DNA of 45,000 bases from Pseudomonadota bacterium. Lineage in GTDB: Bacteria; Pseudomonadota; Gammaproteobacteria; Steroidobacterales; Steroidobacteraceae. Below are positions 26,540 through 39,687 of this stretch, piece after piece; position 1 is the first letter of the stretch, and every line of letters starts with the position of its first letter. The position numbers and the translations under genes are program-made. The stretch covers positions 1 through 45,000 of the forward strand of contig JAKAXA010000026.1 in the NCBI GenBank assembly GCA_021816775.1. Direction: 5' to 3'. The notes beneath the pieces are model-generated. The model was given only the letters and a program-made list of their open reading frames with translations, made no database searches and was not told the origin of the DNA.

Positions 26540-27220
26540 CTAGAGGCTTCGGTCATCGCGGCGGGCCCGCTTGCTGCCATCCTGCGGCCGATGGGCGCGG
26601 GACGAGACGGCCAGGGCGCGAAGCGGACTCCTGGGCACGCCAAGCGCTTCGCACGCCGCTCGCCAATCGCGCTCGTCGGCGCTGGAAATCTGCGCCCAGT
26701 CGATATCGTCGGGCGCGAGCCCTCCCTGTTCCCAGCCGCCGTGCGTGAGTTGGTCAGCCAGCGCCCAAGCGGCGCGAAGAACCCGCAGATTTCCCTGAGA
26801 GTCGCCCGCGATGCCTGGAGCGACCTGATCAAACCAACGTGGAGTACGCCTGAGGACTTCGAAACGGTTCGTCTTGAAAGCCGGATCTCCGGTCTTGACT
26901 GCCAGGCTGGGGCGCCGAGTCACTTGAGTCGTCCAGCCCTCCCGGCGCATCGCCTCGATGCCGACGAGCACGGCCGAAGGCATGGCCATCACCACGGCCC
27001 GTTCCCAATCCGGATGGAGGCTTGCGAGCAGATTGGCGTAGACGTCGCTGTGTCCGCCCAGGGATTGCACGAGTCCACGTCGTTTCCAAAGATAAAGGTA
27101 CTGCGAGGCAGATTTCGAGGTCCAGCCGAATCGTCGTGTGAGGTCGCCTCCGCGAAACAGCGGGGGCAGGTCGCGCAAGCGCTCGAAAGCGGAAAGCTGA
27201 CGGGGCGATGTGGCTTTCAT
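26540..27220 (-). CDS. AbiEi-type antitoxin / HTH regulator
   Basis: This 226-residue protein starts with a winged helix-turn-helix (LRDLPPLFRGGDLTRRFGWTS), then YLYLWKRRGLVQSLGG, as in AbiEi-family antitoxins of type IV toxin-antitoxin systems. A C-terminal domain follows (VLVGIEAMRREGWTTQVTRR, FEVLRRTPRWF, ADQLTHGG). It overlaps the AbiEii-like toxin gene by 4 bp (ATGA), so they are coupled. In the best-known AbiE loci the antitoxin gene comes first; here the toxin comes first. It probably represses the shared promoter through the inverted repeat at 28122-28143. Confidence 0.75.
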   Translation of the reverse strand: MKATSPRQLSAFERLRDLPPLFRGGDLTRRFGWTSKSASQYLYLWKRRGLVQSLGGHSDVYANLLASLHPDWERAVVMAMPSAVLVGIEAMRREGWTTQVTRRPSLAVKTGDPAFKTNRFEVLRRTPRWFDQVAPGIAGDSQGNLRVLRAAWALADQLTHGGWEQGGLAPDDIDWAQISSADERDWRAACEALGVPRSPLRALAVSSRAHRPQDGSKRARRDDRSL

Positions 27221-28093
27221 GGTCTGTCACGCTGGTCTTGCGCAGTGGCTGGTTGCGCGGCGATCTTGCGCATCACACGCACCCCTTCGTCCAACGATTC
27301 AATAGCCGCCTGGATCATCGACCGAACCGCGGCCTCATTGAGAGGCCAGCTGGAAGGCAGCCAGCGCGTCAGGTCCTGCGCCACGGTATCGGCGGATGTA
27401 GTGAGTTGCATCCGCCGCACCTGTGCCTTCTCAAGCCATTCGGCAACAGTCTCGCCGGGGTACGTTGCCAAGCGGACACGTAGATTTTCCGGCGTGCATG
27501 CGCCCGAGACTCCATGGGTGATGAGCCAATGGAGATCGAAGACAGCCCGTGCTTTGAGGTACGGTCGTGCGCCGAGGGCGAACACCTTGTCAACGTAGAT
27601 CTCGGCAAGGTCAGCCGTGGGTACAAAAGTCTGCAGCCCGGAGGTGGCACCGTGCACCAGGCGAACGGGGGTAACTGTCGTCTTCACGCCGCGCAGCGCT
27701 GACTCCTTCACGCGCCAGAGTTTCACCTTGACGCGAACGGCTCCGATCAGGTCCGGGCCTCCGACCGCCACCACGAAGGTGTGCGGATTGCGCGCATCCT
27801 TCGCTTTGGAAACCGTCAGCGCGGTGCCCTCGGGCACGAGCCGGGTTGCCCCCTCCAGCCGTGCTGCGACTGCTTTGGCGAGGGTCTGGAGGGTGAGCGG
27901 GCAATTCACTAGAAAATCCAGGTCGTCGCCGTATCGGGGTGAGCCATACACCGGATGCAGACTCGTGCCCCCCCTGGAAAACGAGGACTCCGGGCTCCCT
28001 GCGGCGCGAGCTCATCAGTGCATCGAGGGTCGCCATGTGCAGCGCCTGGCGAAGGTCGAAGGCTTCGGTTGGAGTGAGATGTCGTTTGGGCAT
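27217..28093 (-). pseudogene. AbiEii-type nucleotidyltransferase toxin, frameshifted in a G7 tract
   Basis: Two frames combine into one AbiEii/AbiGii-like nucleotidyltransferase. From ATG 28093 the first frame reads MPKRHLTPTEAFDLRQALH and VLVFQGG. The second continues SLHPVYGSPRYGDDLDFLV, the GG[ST]-x-DxD nucleotidyltransferase motif, and runs to 27217 (AEIYVDKVFALGARPYLKARAV, DLHWLITHG). The break is a run of seven G on the coding strand (27968-27974) where six would keep the frame. It may be a true mutation, a slippage switch, or a sequencing error. AbiEii toxins modify RNA 3' ends with nucleotides and give phage abortive infection. The gene is coupled to the antitoxin gene downstream. Confidence 0.75.
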
Positions 28094-28121
28094 GGGTCCG
28101 TTGCCTGGAGAGCGCAAGAGA

Positions 28122-28143
28122 TTCTCTAATGATCTTTAGAGAA
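28122..28143 (-). promoter_or_regulatory. Inverted repeat upstream of the AbiE pair
   Basis: TTCTCTAA (28122-28129) and TTAGAGAA (28136-28143) form a perfect inverted repeat with a 6-bp spacer, 29 bp upstream of the toxin start. AbiEi proteins are known to bind inverted repeats before their operon, so this is the likely operator. It could also overlap the promoter, which is AT-rich here. Confidence 0.6.
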
Positions 28144-28253
28144 GTACAAGCGCCTCCCGCGCGACCCCTGCAAGGCTGGACAAGGCCGTACACGCTGACT
28201 GGCGCTGTGCGCCTGTACGACCGACCAGATCTGCCCCGGGGCATAATCGCGCC

Positions 28254-29596
<1,343 letters not shown>

Positions 29597-29600
<4 letters not shown>

Positions 29601-30907
29601 GGCTCGGCGACTCGGGGCGCTGGCGCGACGCGGGTCTTGCCACACTGGCGGTACTGCCGCTGCTGACGCTGGCACTGCTGCCCGCCGCGGGTGTTCGGCT
29701 CGCAGCGGCGGCGCTCTGGTGGGCAGTGGGGCTCGCCCTGCTCTGGTTCGCGGGCGGGCTCGCGCTGGCGGCCCGGCGCCGCGCCCGTCCCCTGCAGCTG
29801 CTGGCGAGTCTCCTGCACGGACTGCGCGCCGGCGATTACGGCTTGAGGATCCGTGGCGGCGGCGGCGCGCAGAGCGAGGTCGCACGGGAGTTCAACGCCC
29901 TGGCGGCGCACCTCGGCGGCGAGCAGCGGCACGGCCGGGAGACCGACGCGCTGCTGTCGCAGCTGCTGGCGAGTCTGGAGCTCGGGGTGCTCGTGGTCGA
30001 CGAGCAGGATCGGCTCGTCGAGCTCAATCCCGCCGCCGAAGCGCTGCTCGGCGAGACCGCGTTCACGCTGGTGGGGCGATCGGCGAGTCAGCTCGGCCTC
30101 GCCGAGTGGCTGCATCGCCCGGTGCCGCTCATCGACCGGCGAGGTTTCCCGGCGGGAGAGGGACCGTGGGAAGTGCGCCGTGTCATGTTCCGGCGACGTG
30201 GAAGGCCGCACCGGCTGCTGGTGGTCACCGACGTCAGCCGCGCGCTGCGCGAACAGGAGCGGCATGCGTGGCGGCGGCTGATCCGGGTCCTCGGGCACGA
30301 GATCAACAATTCACTGGGCCCGATCCAGACGACCGCGAGCCTGTTGCGGGAGCGCGCATCCCAGCCCGACCCCACCCTCAGCGAGGGGCTGGAGCTGATC
30401 GAGCGGCGCAGCCGCTCGCTCGGCGGCTTCATTCGGCGTTATGCGGAGCTGGCGCGGCTCCCACCGCCCACCCCCGACCGGGTCGAGCTCGCCGGACTGA
30501 TCCGGCACATCGCTGCGCTCGAGGAGCGGGTGGCCGTCATCGTCGATTCCGACGCGTCCGCGGACGTCTTCCTCGACAGGGCGCAGTTCGAGCAGGCGCT
30601 GATCAACCTGGTGCGCAACGCGGCCGAGGCGGCATTGGAGACCGGAGGGGGCGTGCGCATCCGCTGGCGCGCCGACGGAGGGGTCCTGCTCATCGAGGTG
30701 GAGGACGACGGTCCCGGCATCGCGCACACGGAGAACCTGTTCGTGCCGTTCTTCACCACGAAGCCCGGTGGCAGCGGCATCGGCCTGCTGCTGGCGCGCC
30801 AGATCATCGAGGCGCACGGCGGCAGCTTGCGCCTGCTGAATCGTCAGGGTACGAGCGGCGCGGTCGCGGTGGTGAGGTTGCCAGCGAGCGCGGCCCGGGC
30901 GCTCTGA
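29597..30907 (+). CDS. Membrane histidine kinase partner of the sigma-54 regulator
   Basis: This 436-residue sensor has two N-terminal membrane segments (LATLAVLPLLTLALLPAAGV and LAAAALWWAVGLALLWFAGG) with almost no periplasmic loop. A HAMP-like stretch follows, then a PAS-like domain (LLASLELGVLVVDEQDRLVEL). The kinase core has His234 in LGHEINNSLGP, N box NLVRNAAEAA, G1 DDGPGIA, F box FVPFFTTK and G2 GGSGIGLLLA. The tiny external part suggests it senses the membrane or an internal signal. It is translated from ATGA overlapping the regulator, a clear two-component operon. Confidence 0.92.
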
Positions 30908-30980
30908 GCGCAGGCGCAGCGGCGGCGCGTTTGGCGCGAACCGGCCGGCGGCCGGCCGGGTCATGATCGCGGGGATGCCC

Positions 30981-32357
30981 TCACTCCGTCGCCGCCGTCG
31001 CGGGCGAGGGGGCCAGATAGCGTCTCGGACGGAAGAACAGAATGCCGACCGCCAGCCCGCCGATGCCTACCAGCTTGGTGAGGAGATTGAAGGTGGTGAT
31101 GGCGTAGAGCCCCATGCCGATGAGGAAGACGGCGCTCAGGAAGGGGAAGACCGCGATGCCGATCCAGCGCAGCACCGATTCCCGGTAGAGCGCGCGGAAC
31201 GTCCAGGCCGAGGCGAGGCCGGCGAGGCCGTAGTAATAGGCGACCTGCACTCCGATTGCGCTCACGCTGTCCTGGATGATGGCGTTCACCGAGGGCATCA
31301 GGCTGGCTCCCCAGAGGACGGCGAGGCCGACGGCGATCAGCAGGTACATGGCACGCACGGGGGTCTTGGTGTTCGCCCCGCAGGTGCCGAAGGCGGGCGG
31401 CATGGCGCCATCGCGTCCCATGGCGAACAGCGTGCGCGAGAACTGCAGCATGGTGGTCTCGAGCGTGCCGATGCTGGAGAGGATCACCGCGACGGACGCG
31501 AACAGCCCGCCCCTTCGCCCGAGACCCGCCCGGATCGCGATGTTGTAGACGATGTTGTCGGAGAGGCTCTGCGCATGCTTCAGGGTGAACAGGAACAGCG
31601 CCGCGAGCGTGAAGCCGACATAGAAGGTGATGGTGATGAACACCGAGGAGAACCCGCCGTTGCCGGCGGAGTGCTCGGCGTTGCGGGTCTCCTCGGAGAG
31701 GTTCGCGGTCACATCCCAGCCCCAGTAGAAGAAGAGCACCACCAGCGCGGCCGAGGCGAAGGAGGCCGGCGTGTAGCCGAAGCCGAACCAGGACCAGGAG
31801 AAAGGGTTCACCCGGTGGGTGACGCCGGCATGCACGAGAGCCGCGATCAGCACCAGAGCGAGGATGGCGAGCTCGATCGAGCTGAGGATGAGCTGAACCT
31901 TGCTGGTGACCTCGATGCCCTTGATCAGCACGAAGGCGATGATGAGGAACCACACGGTGGCGACCCCGGTGGTGAGCACGACGCTGCTTGCGAGGCCGGG
32001 ATCGATGAAGTCGAGCGTCGAGGTCGCGATCGGCAGCGAGCCGGTGACCATGAACACCATCGAGGCGACGAGCAGCGCCCAGCCGGAGAAATAGCCGAGA
32101 AAACGACCGAAGGACGCCGAGGTCCACTGATAGGCGGCGCCGGCATGCACCGTATGGCGGTTCAGCGCCTTGTAGGCGACCGCGATGCCGAGCATGGGGA
32201 TTGCGAAAATGACGAGCGCCCCCGGCGAGAGCACACCGGCGGTCGCGAGCAGGGCAGCGGTGCTCACCGCGATGGAATATCCAGGCGCGCTGCCGGCCAC
32301 GCCCATGACGAGCGATTCGATGAAGGAAAGCGACCCTGCTTTCAGCTGGGTACTCAT
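30981..32357 (-). CDS. APC-superfamily amino acid permease
   Basis: This 458-residue transporter has about 12 membrane helices. Its start at 32357 precedes SFIESLVMGVAGSAPGYSIA, the conserved TM1 of APC permeases (GxAGSxP). Later helices include VVLFFYWGWDVTANLSEETRN and FSRTLFAMGRDGAMPPAFG, both family hallmarks. It probably takes up an amino acid or amine with protons. The gene converges with the kinase gene across 73 bp containing a GC-rich inverted repeat (CCGGCC...GGCCGG at 30941-30955). The substrate is unknown. An upstream frame extension was rejected because it is not protein-like. Confidence 0.88.
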   Translation of the reverse strand: MSTQLKAGSLSFIESLVMGVAGSAPGYSIAVSTAALLATAGVLSPGALVIFAIPMLGIAVAYKALNRHTVHAGAAYQWTSASFGRFLGYFSGWALLVASMVFMVTGSLPIATSTLDFIDPGLASSVVLTTGVATVWFLIIAFVLIKGIEVTSKVQLILSSIELAILALVLIAALVHAGVTHRVNPFSWSWFGFGYTPASFASAALVVLFFYWGWDVTANLSEETRNAEHSAGNGGFSSVFITITFYVGFTLAALFLFTLKHAQSLSDNIVYNIAIRAGLGRRGGLFASVAVILSSIGTLETTMLQFSRTLFAMGRDGAMPPAFGTCGANTKTPVRAMYLLIAVGLAVLWGASLMPSVNAIIQDSVSAIGVQVAYYYGLAGLASAWTFRALYRESVLRWIGIAVFPFLSAVFLIGMGLYAITTFNLLTKLVGIGGLAVGILFFRPRRYLAPSPATAATE

Positions 32358-32777
32358 GGTGTCGGTCTCTTGGGTTGCGCTCGGCGAGGGGCCTCGAGGC
32401 TGATCGAGACTGTAGCAGTGCGAAGCCCACAGCGCTTCAGGTTTCCGTGCCGCGCAGGACTCGCCGGTCGAGACCCTCACCGCCCAATGCAACACCCAAT
32501 CCGGGCCCCATCCCCCCCTTGGCGTGTGTCCCGAGAGAGCCCGTCCAAAGCAGGCAGGCGCGCAACGCCCGGCGGCACCGGCGGAGGGAGTGTTCGCGTT
32601 ATGTTCAATGACATGCCGCGTATCCGCGGCCGTAAGCTGCAGCCCAGCAGCTGAAACGGCCGTGCGGGGCGCCTGTCCGGCCGGCGGCGAAGCGCCGCGC
32701 AAACCCGTTCAGCTTGCGCTCAGGGAATCCGCGCGATGCTGTGCTCGCGGCTCGATGCCGCGCGACCCGAGGTTCCC
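32358..32777. other. 420-bp divergent spacer
   Basis: No gene is recognised. It should hold the promoters of the APC permease (leftward) and the RcnB-like gene (rightward). CCGAGGTTCCC just before 32778 serves as the ribosome site of the latter. Confidence 0.4.
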
Positions 32778-33227
32778 ATGAAACGCACGATCATCGCCGG
32801 CATGCTGCTGACCCTGTTTGCCAGCTCGCTCGCGCTTGCCGACCCGCCGCACTGGGCCGGACACCATGATGGCCGCGACCATCGCGAGTGGCGCCACGAC
32901 GATCGGGGGCGCGATCATCGCGGCTGGCGCGAGCGCCGCGATTGGCGCCGCGAGCACGAGCGCGAGGCCTGGCGCGCTCGCCGCTGGGGCGACTTCGACG
33001 ACGGCCAGTACCGCAGGCCGCCGGGCTACTACTACCGGGTCTGGCGGCGCGGCGAGCGGCTTCCGATCGCCTACCGCGCCCCGGCGTACATCGTTCCGGA
33101 TGCGGCCTACTACCACCTTGCGCCGCCTCCGCCGGGCTACTACTGGGTGCGGGTCGGCAACAACGCGGTCCTGGCCGCGATCGCGACCGGCGTCGTGCTC
33201 AACGTCATCGCCAACGAGTTTCACTGA
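32778..33227 (+). CDS. RcnB-like periplasmic protein
   Basis: This 149-residue protein has a signal peptide (MKRTIIAGMLLTLFASSLALA), then a His/Arg/Asp-rich charged stretch (residues about 25-75) and the RcnB-type tail. The tail reads PPGYYYRVWRRGERLPIAYR, then YIVPDAAYYHLAPPPPGYYW and VGNNAVLAAIATGVVLNVI. RcnB in E. coli works in the periplasm in nickel and cobalt homeostasis. The His-rich stretch could bind metal, though this is inference. The ATG at 32778 begins the signal peptide; an ATG at 32736 gives a non-signal extension. Confidence 0.8.
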   Translation: MKRTIIAGMLLTLFASSLALADPPHWAGHHDGRDHREWRHDDRGRDHRGWRERRDWRREHEREAWRARRWGDFDDGQYRRPPGYYYRVWRRGERLPIAYRAPAYIVPDAAYYHLAPPPPGYYWVRVGNNAVLAAIATGVVLNVIANEFH

Positions 33228-33278
33228 CCGGGCATGCGGTGCGGCGGCGCGGCCGATCGGCGGCGCGGCCGCACCGCC

Positions 33279-33683
33279 TCAGCGCGCCCGCGGCAGCGTC
33301 CAGCAGGAGGGGCGTGCGGTCATGCCGATCCTCGGGTAGTAGGACTCGGCGTTCGGCGCGGCCACCAGAACCAGTGTGGTGAGCGGACCGGCGAGCGCGT
33401 GCGTCTCGCCGATCAGCCGCCGGCCGATCCCCTGGCGCTGGTACGCAACGTCCACCGCCAGATCGGACAGATAACAGCAGTACGAAAAGTCGGTGAGCGC
33501 GCGCGAGATGCCGACCAGGCGGCCTTCGTCGCGGGCGGTGACGATGAGATCCGCCTCGCGCAGCATGCGCCCCAGGCGGGCGAGATCCCCCACGGGCCGA
33601 CGCTCCCCGAGGGTGGAGGCGATCAATACGTCGCGGAAGGCGATGGCGGACAGCTCCGGCTCGTGGGCATAGACGATCGGCAC
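33279..33683 (-). CDS. GNAT-family N-acetyltransferase
   Basis: This 134-residue protein is a compact GNAT acetyltransferase that would move an acetyl group from acetyl-CoA to an amine. Visible parts are LIVTARDEGRLVGISRALTD (strands 2-3), YLSDLAVDVAYQRQGIGRRL (strand 4 and the CoA pyrophosphate loop QRQGIGRRLI) and LVLVAAPNAESYYPRIGM (strand 5, helix 4). The substrate is unknown. It converges with the RcnB-like gene. Confidence 0.85.
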   Translation of the reverse strand: MPIVYAHEPELSAIAFRDVLIASTLGERRPVGDLARLGRMLREADLIVTARDEGRLVGISRALTDFSYCCYLSDLAVDVAYQRQGIGRRLIGETHALAGPLTTLVLVAAPNAESYYPRIGMTARPSCWTLPRAR

Positions 33684-33842
33684 GGCGCGCTCCCGGGCAG
33701 AGGTGTGGATCCGTGGACTGTGCCGGAGCCGCCGGGTCCGTACAAGCCGAGGTGATCGAAAATCCGCCTCGGGGGCACACTCCGGTGCACCCGCCGCGCC
33801 GTGCGGCGTTGTCGGGGCATTACCCTAGGCCGAGAGGTCCCC

Positions 33843-34172
33843 ATGGCAAGGTCTCCCAAGTTTCGCGCCGCGATTGCGGCGATCACGCTCGGGTTGTCCC
33901 TGACACTCGGCGCCTGCGTGGCCGAGCCGGGCTATTACGGCGGCGCGGTGCTCGTCGCGCCGCCGCTGCCGCGCGTCGAGTATTACGGGCCGGCACCGTA
34001 TCCCGGCGACATCTGGCTCGGCGGCTACTGGAACTGGGCGCCGAGCGGCTACTACTGGGTGCGCGGGCGTTGGGCGGCGCCCCGGCCCGGGTACCGCTGG
34101 GTGCCGCACCGCTGGGTGGATACCGCTCACGGCTGGCGCATGACCGGCGGCCGCTGGATCCGGCGTCGCTGA
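33843..34172 (+). CDS. YXWGXW-type Tyr/Trp-rich lipoprotein
   Basis: This 109-residue protein has an N-terminal hydrophobic segment ending in LTLGAC, a lipobox, so it should become a lipoprotein. The rest is rich in Tyr, Trp, Gly and Pro, with repeated units such as LGGYWNWAPSGYYWVRGRW, APRPGYRWVPHRWV and HGWRMTGGRW. These match the YXWGXW repeat family of unknown function. The ATG at 33843 starts the signal peptide. It is separated by 19 bp from the converging GFA gene. Confidence 0.82.
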   Translation: MARSPKFRAAIAAITLGLSLTLGACVAEPGYYGGAVLVAPPLPRVEYYGPAPYPGDIWLGGYWNWAPSGYYWVRGRWAAPRPGYRWVPHRWVDTAHGWRMTGGRWIRRR

Positions 34173-34191
34173 CCGGCGGCGCGCAGTCGTC

Positions 34192-34593
34192 TCAGCGCTC
34201 GAAATCCCCGCGGCCTTTGGGGTAGCTGCGCTCCCAGTTGCGTCCGTCGAAGGGCCTGACGATCAGCTCGCGCACCGTGTCCGCGTCCAGACAGCGCGCA
34301 TTGACGCTGAAGCCGTCGGGGTGCGAGCGCGGCACGTAGAAGGATTTGATGCCACAGACCGAGCAGAACAGGTGCCGGGCCGTGCCGGTATTGAACGTAT
34401 AGGTCGTCAGCGCCTCCTCGCCCGAGAGCAGGCGGAAGTGCTCGGCCCGCACGATCAGGTGCAGATAGCCCGCCTTGCTGCAGATGGAGCAGTTGCATTC
34501 CGAGACGCGAAGCACCGGTGGCGCGTCGACCTCGAAACGCACGCGGCCGCAGTGGCAGCCGCCGCGGTGGGTGATCAGGGGCTCTTCGCTCAT
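34192..34593 (-). CDS. GFA-family zinc protein
   Basis: This 133-residue protein belongs to the GFA family, named for a glutathione-dependent formaldehyde-activating enzyme. Most members have unproven activity. The metal-binding Cys sets are GGCHCGRVRFEV (CHCG), ECNCSICSKAG (CNCSIC) and LFCSVCGIKSFYVPRSH (CSVCG). The C-terminal part (FDGRNWERS) is typical of one subgroup. The frame is intact, unlike the remnant at 18735-18880. Confidence 0.88.
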   Translation of the reverse strand: MSEEPLITHRGGCHCGRVRFEVDAPPVLRVSECNCSICSKAGYLHLIVRAEHFRLLSGEEALTTYTFNTGTARHLFCSVCGIKSFYVPRSHPDGFSVNARCLDADTVRELIVRPFDGRNWERSYPKGRGDFER

Positions 34594-34843
34594 TGCTCTC
34601 GCTCCGGGGCGGCTCGCGCGGCCGGCGGATCATAGCAGCGCGGCGCGCGGCCGGCCGCCGCAGCGGCTCGGCACGGCTCATCGCGGCCGATGCTCGCTTG
34701 ATCGTGCCCGCTTGCGATGAGTCGCGCAAAATTCCCGATGAACGGCTAGATTGCGCAGCTTGCGAGCGTTGGGCGGGTCGCGCCGATGTTCTGCCGCGGC
34801 GCGGGCCGCACCAGGGCTCACTCCTCGATCCTGGAGGCTGCCC

Positions 34844-38014
<3,171 letters not shown>

Positions 38015-38066
38015 CGGGGCACCCGGGTGCTTGCGGCGCGCGAGCCCGAGGGAGGTCGGCGGCGCT

Positions 38067-39029
38067 CTACAGCGCCAACTCCCAGGTCTGACCAACCAGG
38101 TCCTGACCGAAAGAGTGGTGCGGCTCCTCGCGCACGAGGTGAAAGCCGGCAGCCTCGTAGAGGCGCCGCGCCGAGACCAGGACGTCGTTCGTCCACAGCG
38201 TCAATGTCCGGTAGTGCTTCTCGCGCGCGTTGCGAATGCACTCCTGCACCAGATGCGTGCCGATGCCGAGGCCACGCGCGCTCGGCTCGACATAGAGCAG
38301 CCGAAGCTTGGCGATCTGTGCGGACGCCTTGACGAGAAAGACCGAGCCGACGATGACCCCCTGGCGTTCCGCGATCCAGGCGCCTTCAGCCGCCGGATCG
38401 AAGCCTTTGACGAACGCGGCGAGGATTTCCGCGACCAGCGCCTCGTAGGTGGCGTCCCAGCCATACTCCTCGGCATACAGCAGGCCCTGACGATGGATGA
38501 TCCAGCCGATGTCCCCGCCGCGTAGCGGCCGCAGCCGGTAGCCACCCGCCGCGCTCTCGGGCTGCAGCAGCCGGCGTATGGTGCCCATGGCGGTGAGCAG
38601 CTCGCCGCGCTGCGCCGCGGACCAGCCCTGGATCATGGCGCCGACTGCGTCGCTCGAGGCCTGACTGAGCCGAGCGAACACGCGTCGGCCCTGTTCGGTC
38701 AGGCTCAAGGGCCGCTGCCGGGCATCGTGCTCACCTTGGCTGCGCTTGAGGTGGCGCTGCCGCTCCATCTTTTTCAACAACCGGCTGAGATATCCGGGAT
38801 CGAGCGACAAACCGGTCGCGATTTGCGTGGCGGTTGCAACCGAGTTGGCGCGCTGGGCCAGCTCGTACAGCACGCGCACCTCGGTCAGACCGTAGGGGCT
38901 GTCGAGGAAGCGCCGGTTCAGCAGCCCGATCTGATGCGTGTAGAAGCGGTTGAAATCGCGGATGGCGTCGATCGCCTCTTCGGTGCCGGGGCGGGCCGGC
39001 GGGCCGGCGTGCGGCAGTTCATTCGCCAT
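38067..39029 (-). CDS. MarR-GNAT fusion protein
   Basis: This 320-residue protein joins two domains. Residues about 15-155 form a MarR-type winged helix (LTEVRVLYELAQR, GLSLDPGYLSRLLKKMERQ, RPLSLTEQGRRVF). Residues about 165-320 form a GNAT acetyltransferase (YRLRPLRGGDIGWIIHRQGL, KLRLLYVEPSARGLGIGTHL, LTLWTNDVLVSARRLYEAAG). Such fusions are known in proteobacteria; the acetyltransferase part may sense acetyl-CoA or modify a regulated metabolite. The target genes are unknown. It converges with the VPS10/BNR gene. Confidence 0.88.
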   Translation of the reverse strand: MANELPHAGPPARPGTEEAIDAIRDFNRFYTHQIGLLNRRFLDSPYGLTEVRVLYELAQRANSVATATQIATGLSLDPGYLSRLLKKMERQRHLKRSQGEHDARQRPLSLTEQGRRVFARLSQASSDAVGAMIQGWSAAQRGELLTAMGTIRRLLQPESAAGGYRLRPLRGGDIGWIIHRQGLLYAEEYGWDATYEALVAEILAAFVKGFDPAAEGAWIAERQGVIVGSVFLVKASAQIAKLRLLYVEPSARGLGIGTHLVQECIRNAREKHYRTLTLWTNDVLVSARRLYEAAGFHLVREEPHHSFGQDLVGQTWELAL

Positions 39030-39116
39030 GCGCGCAGCGTGCGCCAGATAGTTGCCTCAGTCAAGTATTTGCCCTCCAGCACGCCGTACGGCCATCCCGG
39101 TGGCCGTGCCGCCGGG

Positions 39117-39644
39117 TCAGGACCACAGCGCGCGCTGCGCGGGTGCGGTTTCGGGCAGGGCGCCCTCGAGGGCGAGCAGCGCCCGCTTGATCGGCAGACC
39201 GCCGCCGAAGCCGGTGAGCGTGCCGTTCGCTCCGATCACGCGATGACACGGCACGACAATGGGCAGGGGATTGGCGCCGTTTGCGAGTCCGACGGCCCGA
39301 GAGGCGAGCGGATTGCCTACGCGGCGCGCCAGCTCGCCGTAGCTGATTGTCTCGCCGTACGGGATGCCGCGCAGCGCCCGCCAGACCCGGCGCTGGAACT
39401 CGGTGCCGGTGGGCGAGAGCGGCAGCTCGAAGCGACGGCGTTGTCCGGCGAAGTAGGCATTCAGCTGCGCAGCCGCATTCGCGAACGGTCGTGCCGCGGC
39501 GATCCACTGCGGCGGCGGTCGCAGCGGCCGCGGGCCCGACTGGAAATGAATCCGGGTCAGACGCTCCCCGTCCCCGGCGAGCAGCACGGTTCCGATCGGT
39601 GTATCGATCTCGTGCCAGTACCGCGTTTCGTCCACGTGCGTCAT
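39117..39644 (-). CDS. ogt: Methylated-DNA-protein-cysteine methyltransferase
   Basis: This 175-residue suicide repair enzyme takes the methyl group from O6-methylguanine. Acceptor Cys133 lies in PIVVPCHRVIG, the family hallmark, preceded by VGNPLASRAVGLANGANPLP and the DNA-binding part (RVWRALRGIPYGETISYGEL). It lies 43 bp downstream of the Ada-AlkA gene on the same strand and probably shares its transcript, making an alkylation-repair unit. The symbol ogt is chosen because no transcription-factor part is attached. Confidence 0.93.
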   Translation of the reverse strand: MTHVDETRYWHEIDTPIGTVLLAGDGERLTRIHFQSGPRPLRPPPQWIAAARPFANAAAQLNAYFAGQRRRFELPLSPTGTEFQRRVWRALRGIPYGETISYGELARRVGNPLASRAVGLANGANPLPIVVPCHRVIGANGTLTGFGGGLPIKRALLALEGALPETAPAQRALWS

Positions 39645-39687
39645 AACGCCTCCCGCCGCCTCATGGGCCTGAATGACTCCGCCGCGC

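Noticed and set aside
25934-27598. 554-codon plus-strand frame across permease 2 and the AbiE genes
   Set aside because: It runs through unrelated genes on both strands and lacks any protein-like pattern.
30963-32654. 563-codon plus-strand frame opposite the APC permease
   Set aside because: Its Glu/Arg/Gly-rich text is the antisense of membrane helices; the minus strand encodes clear APC motifs.
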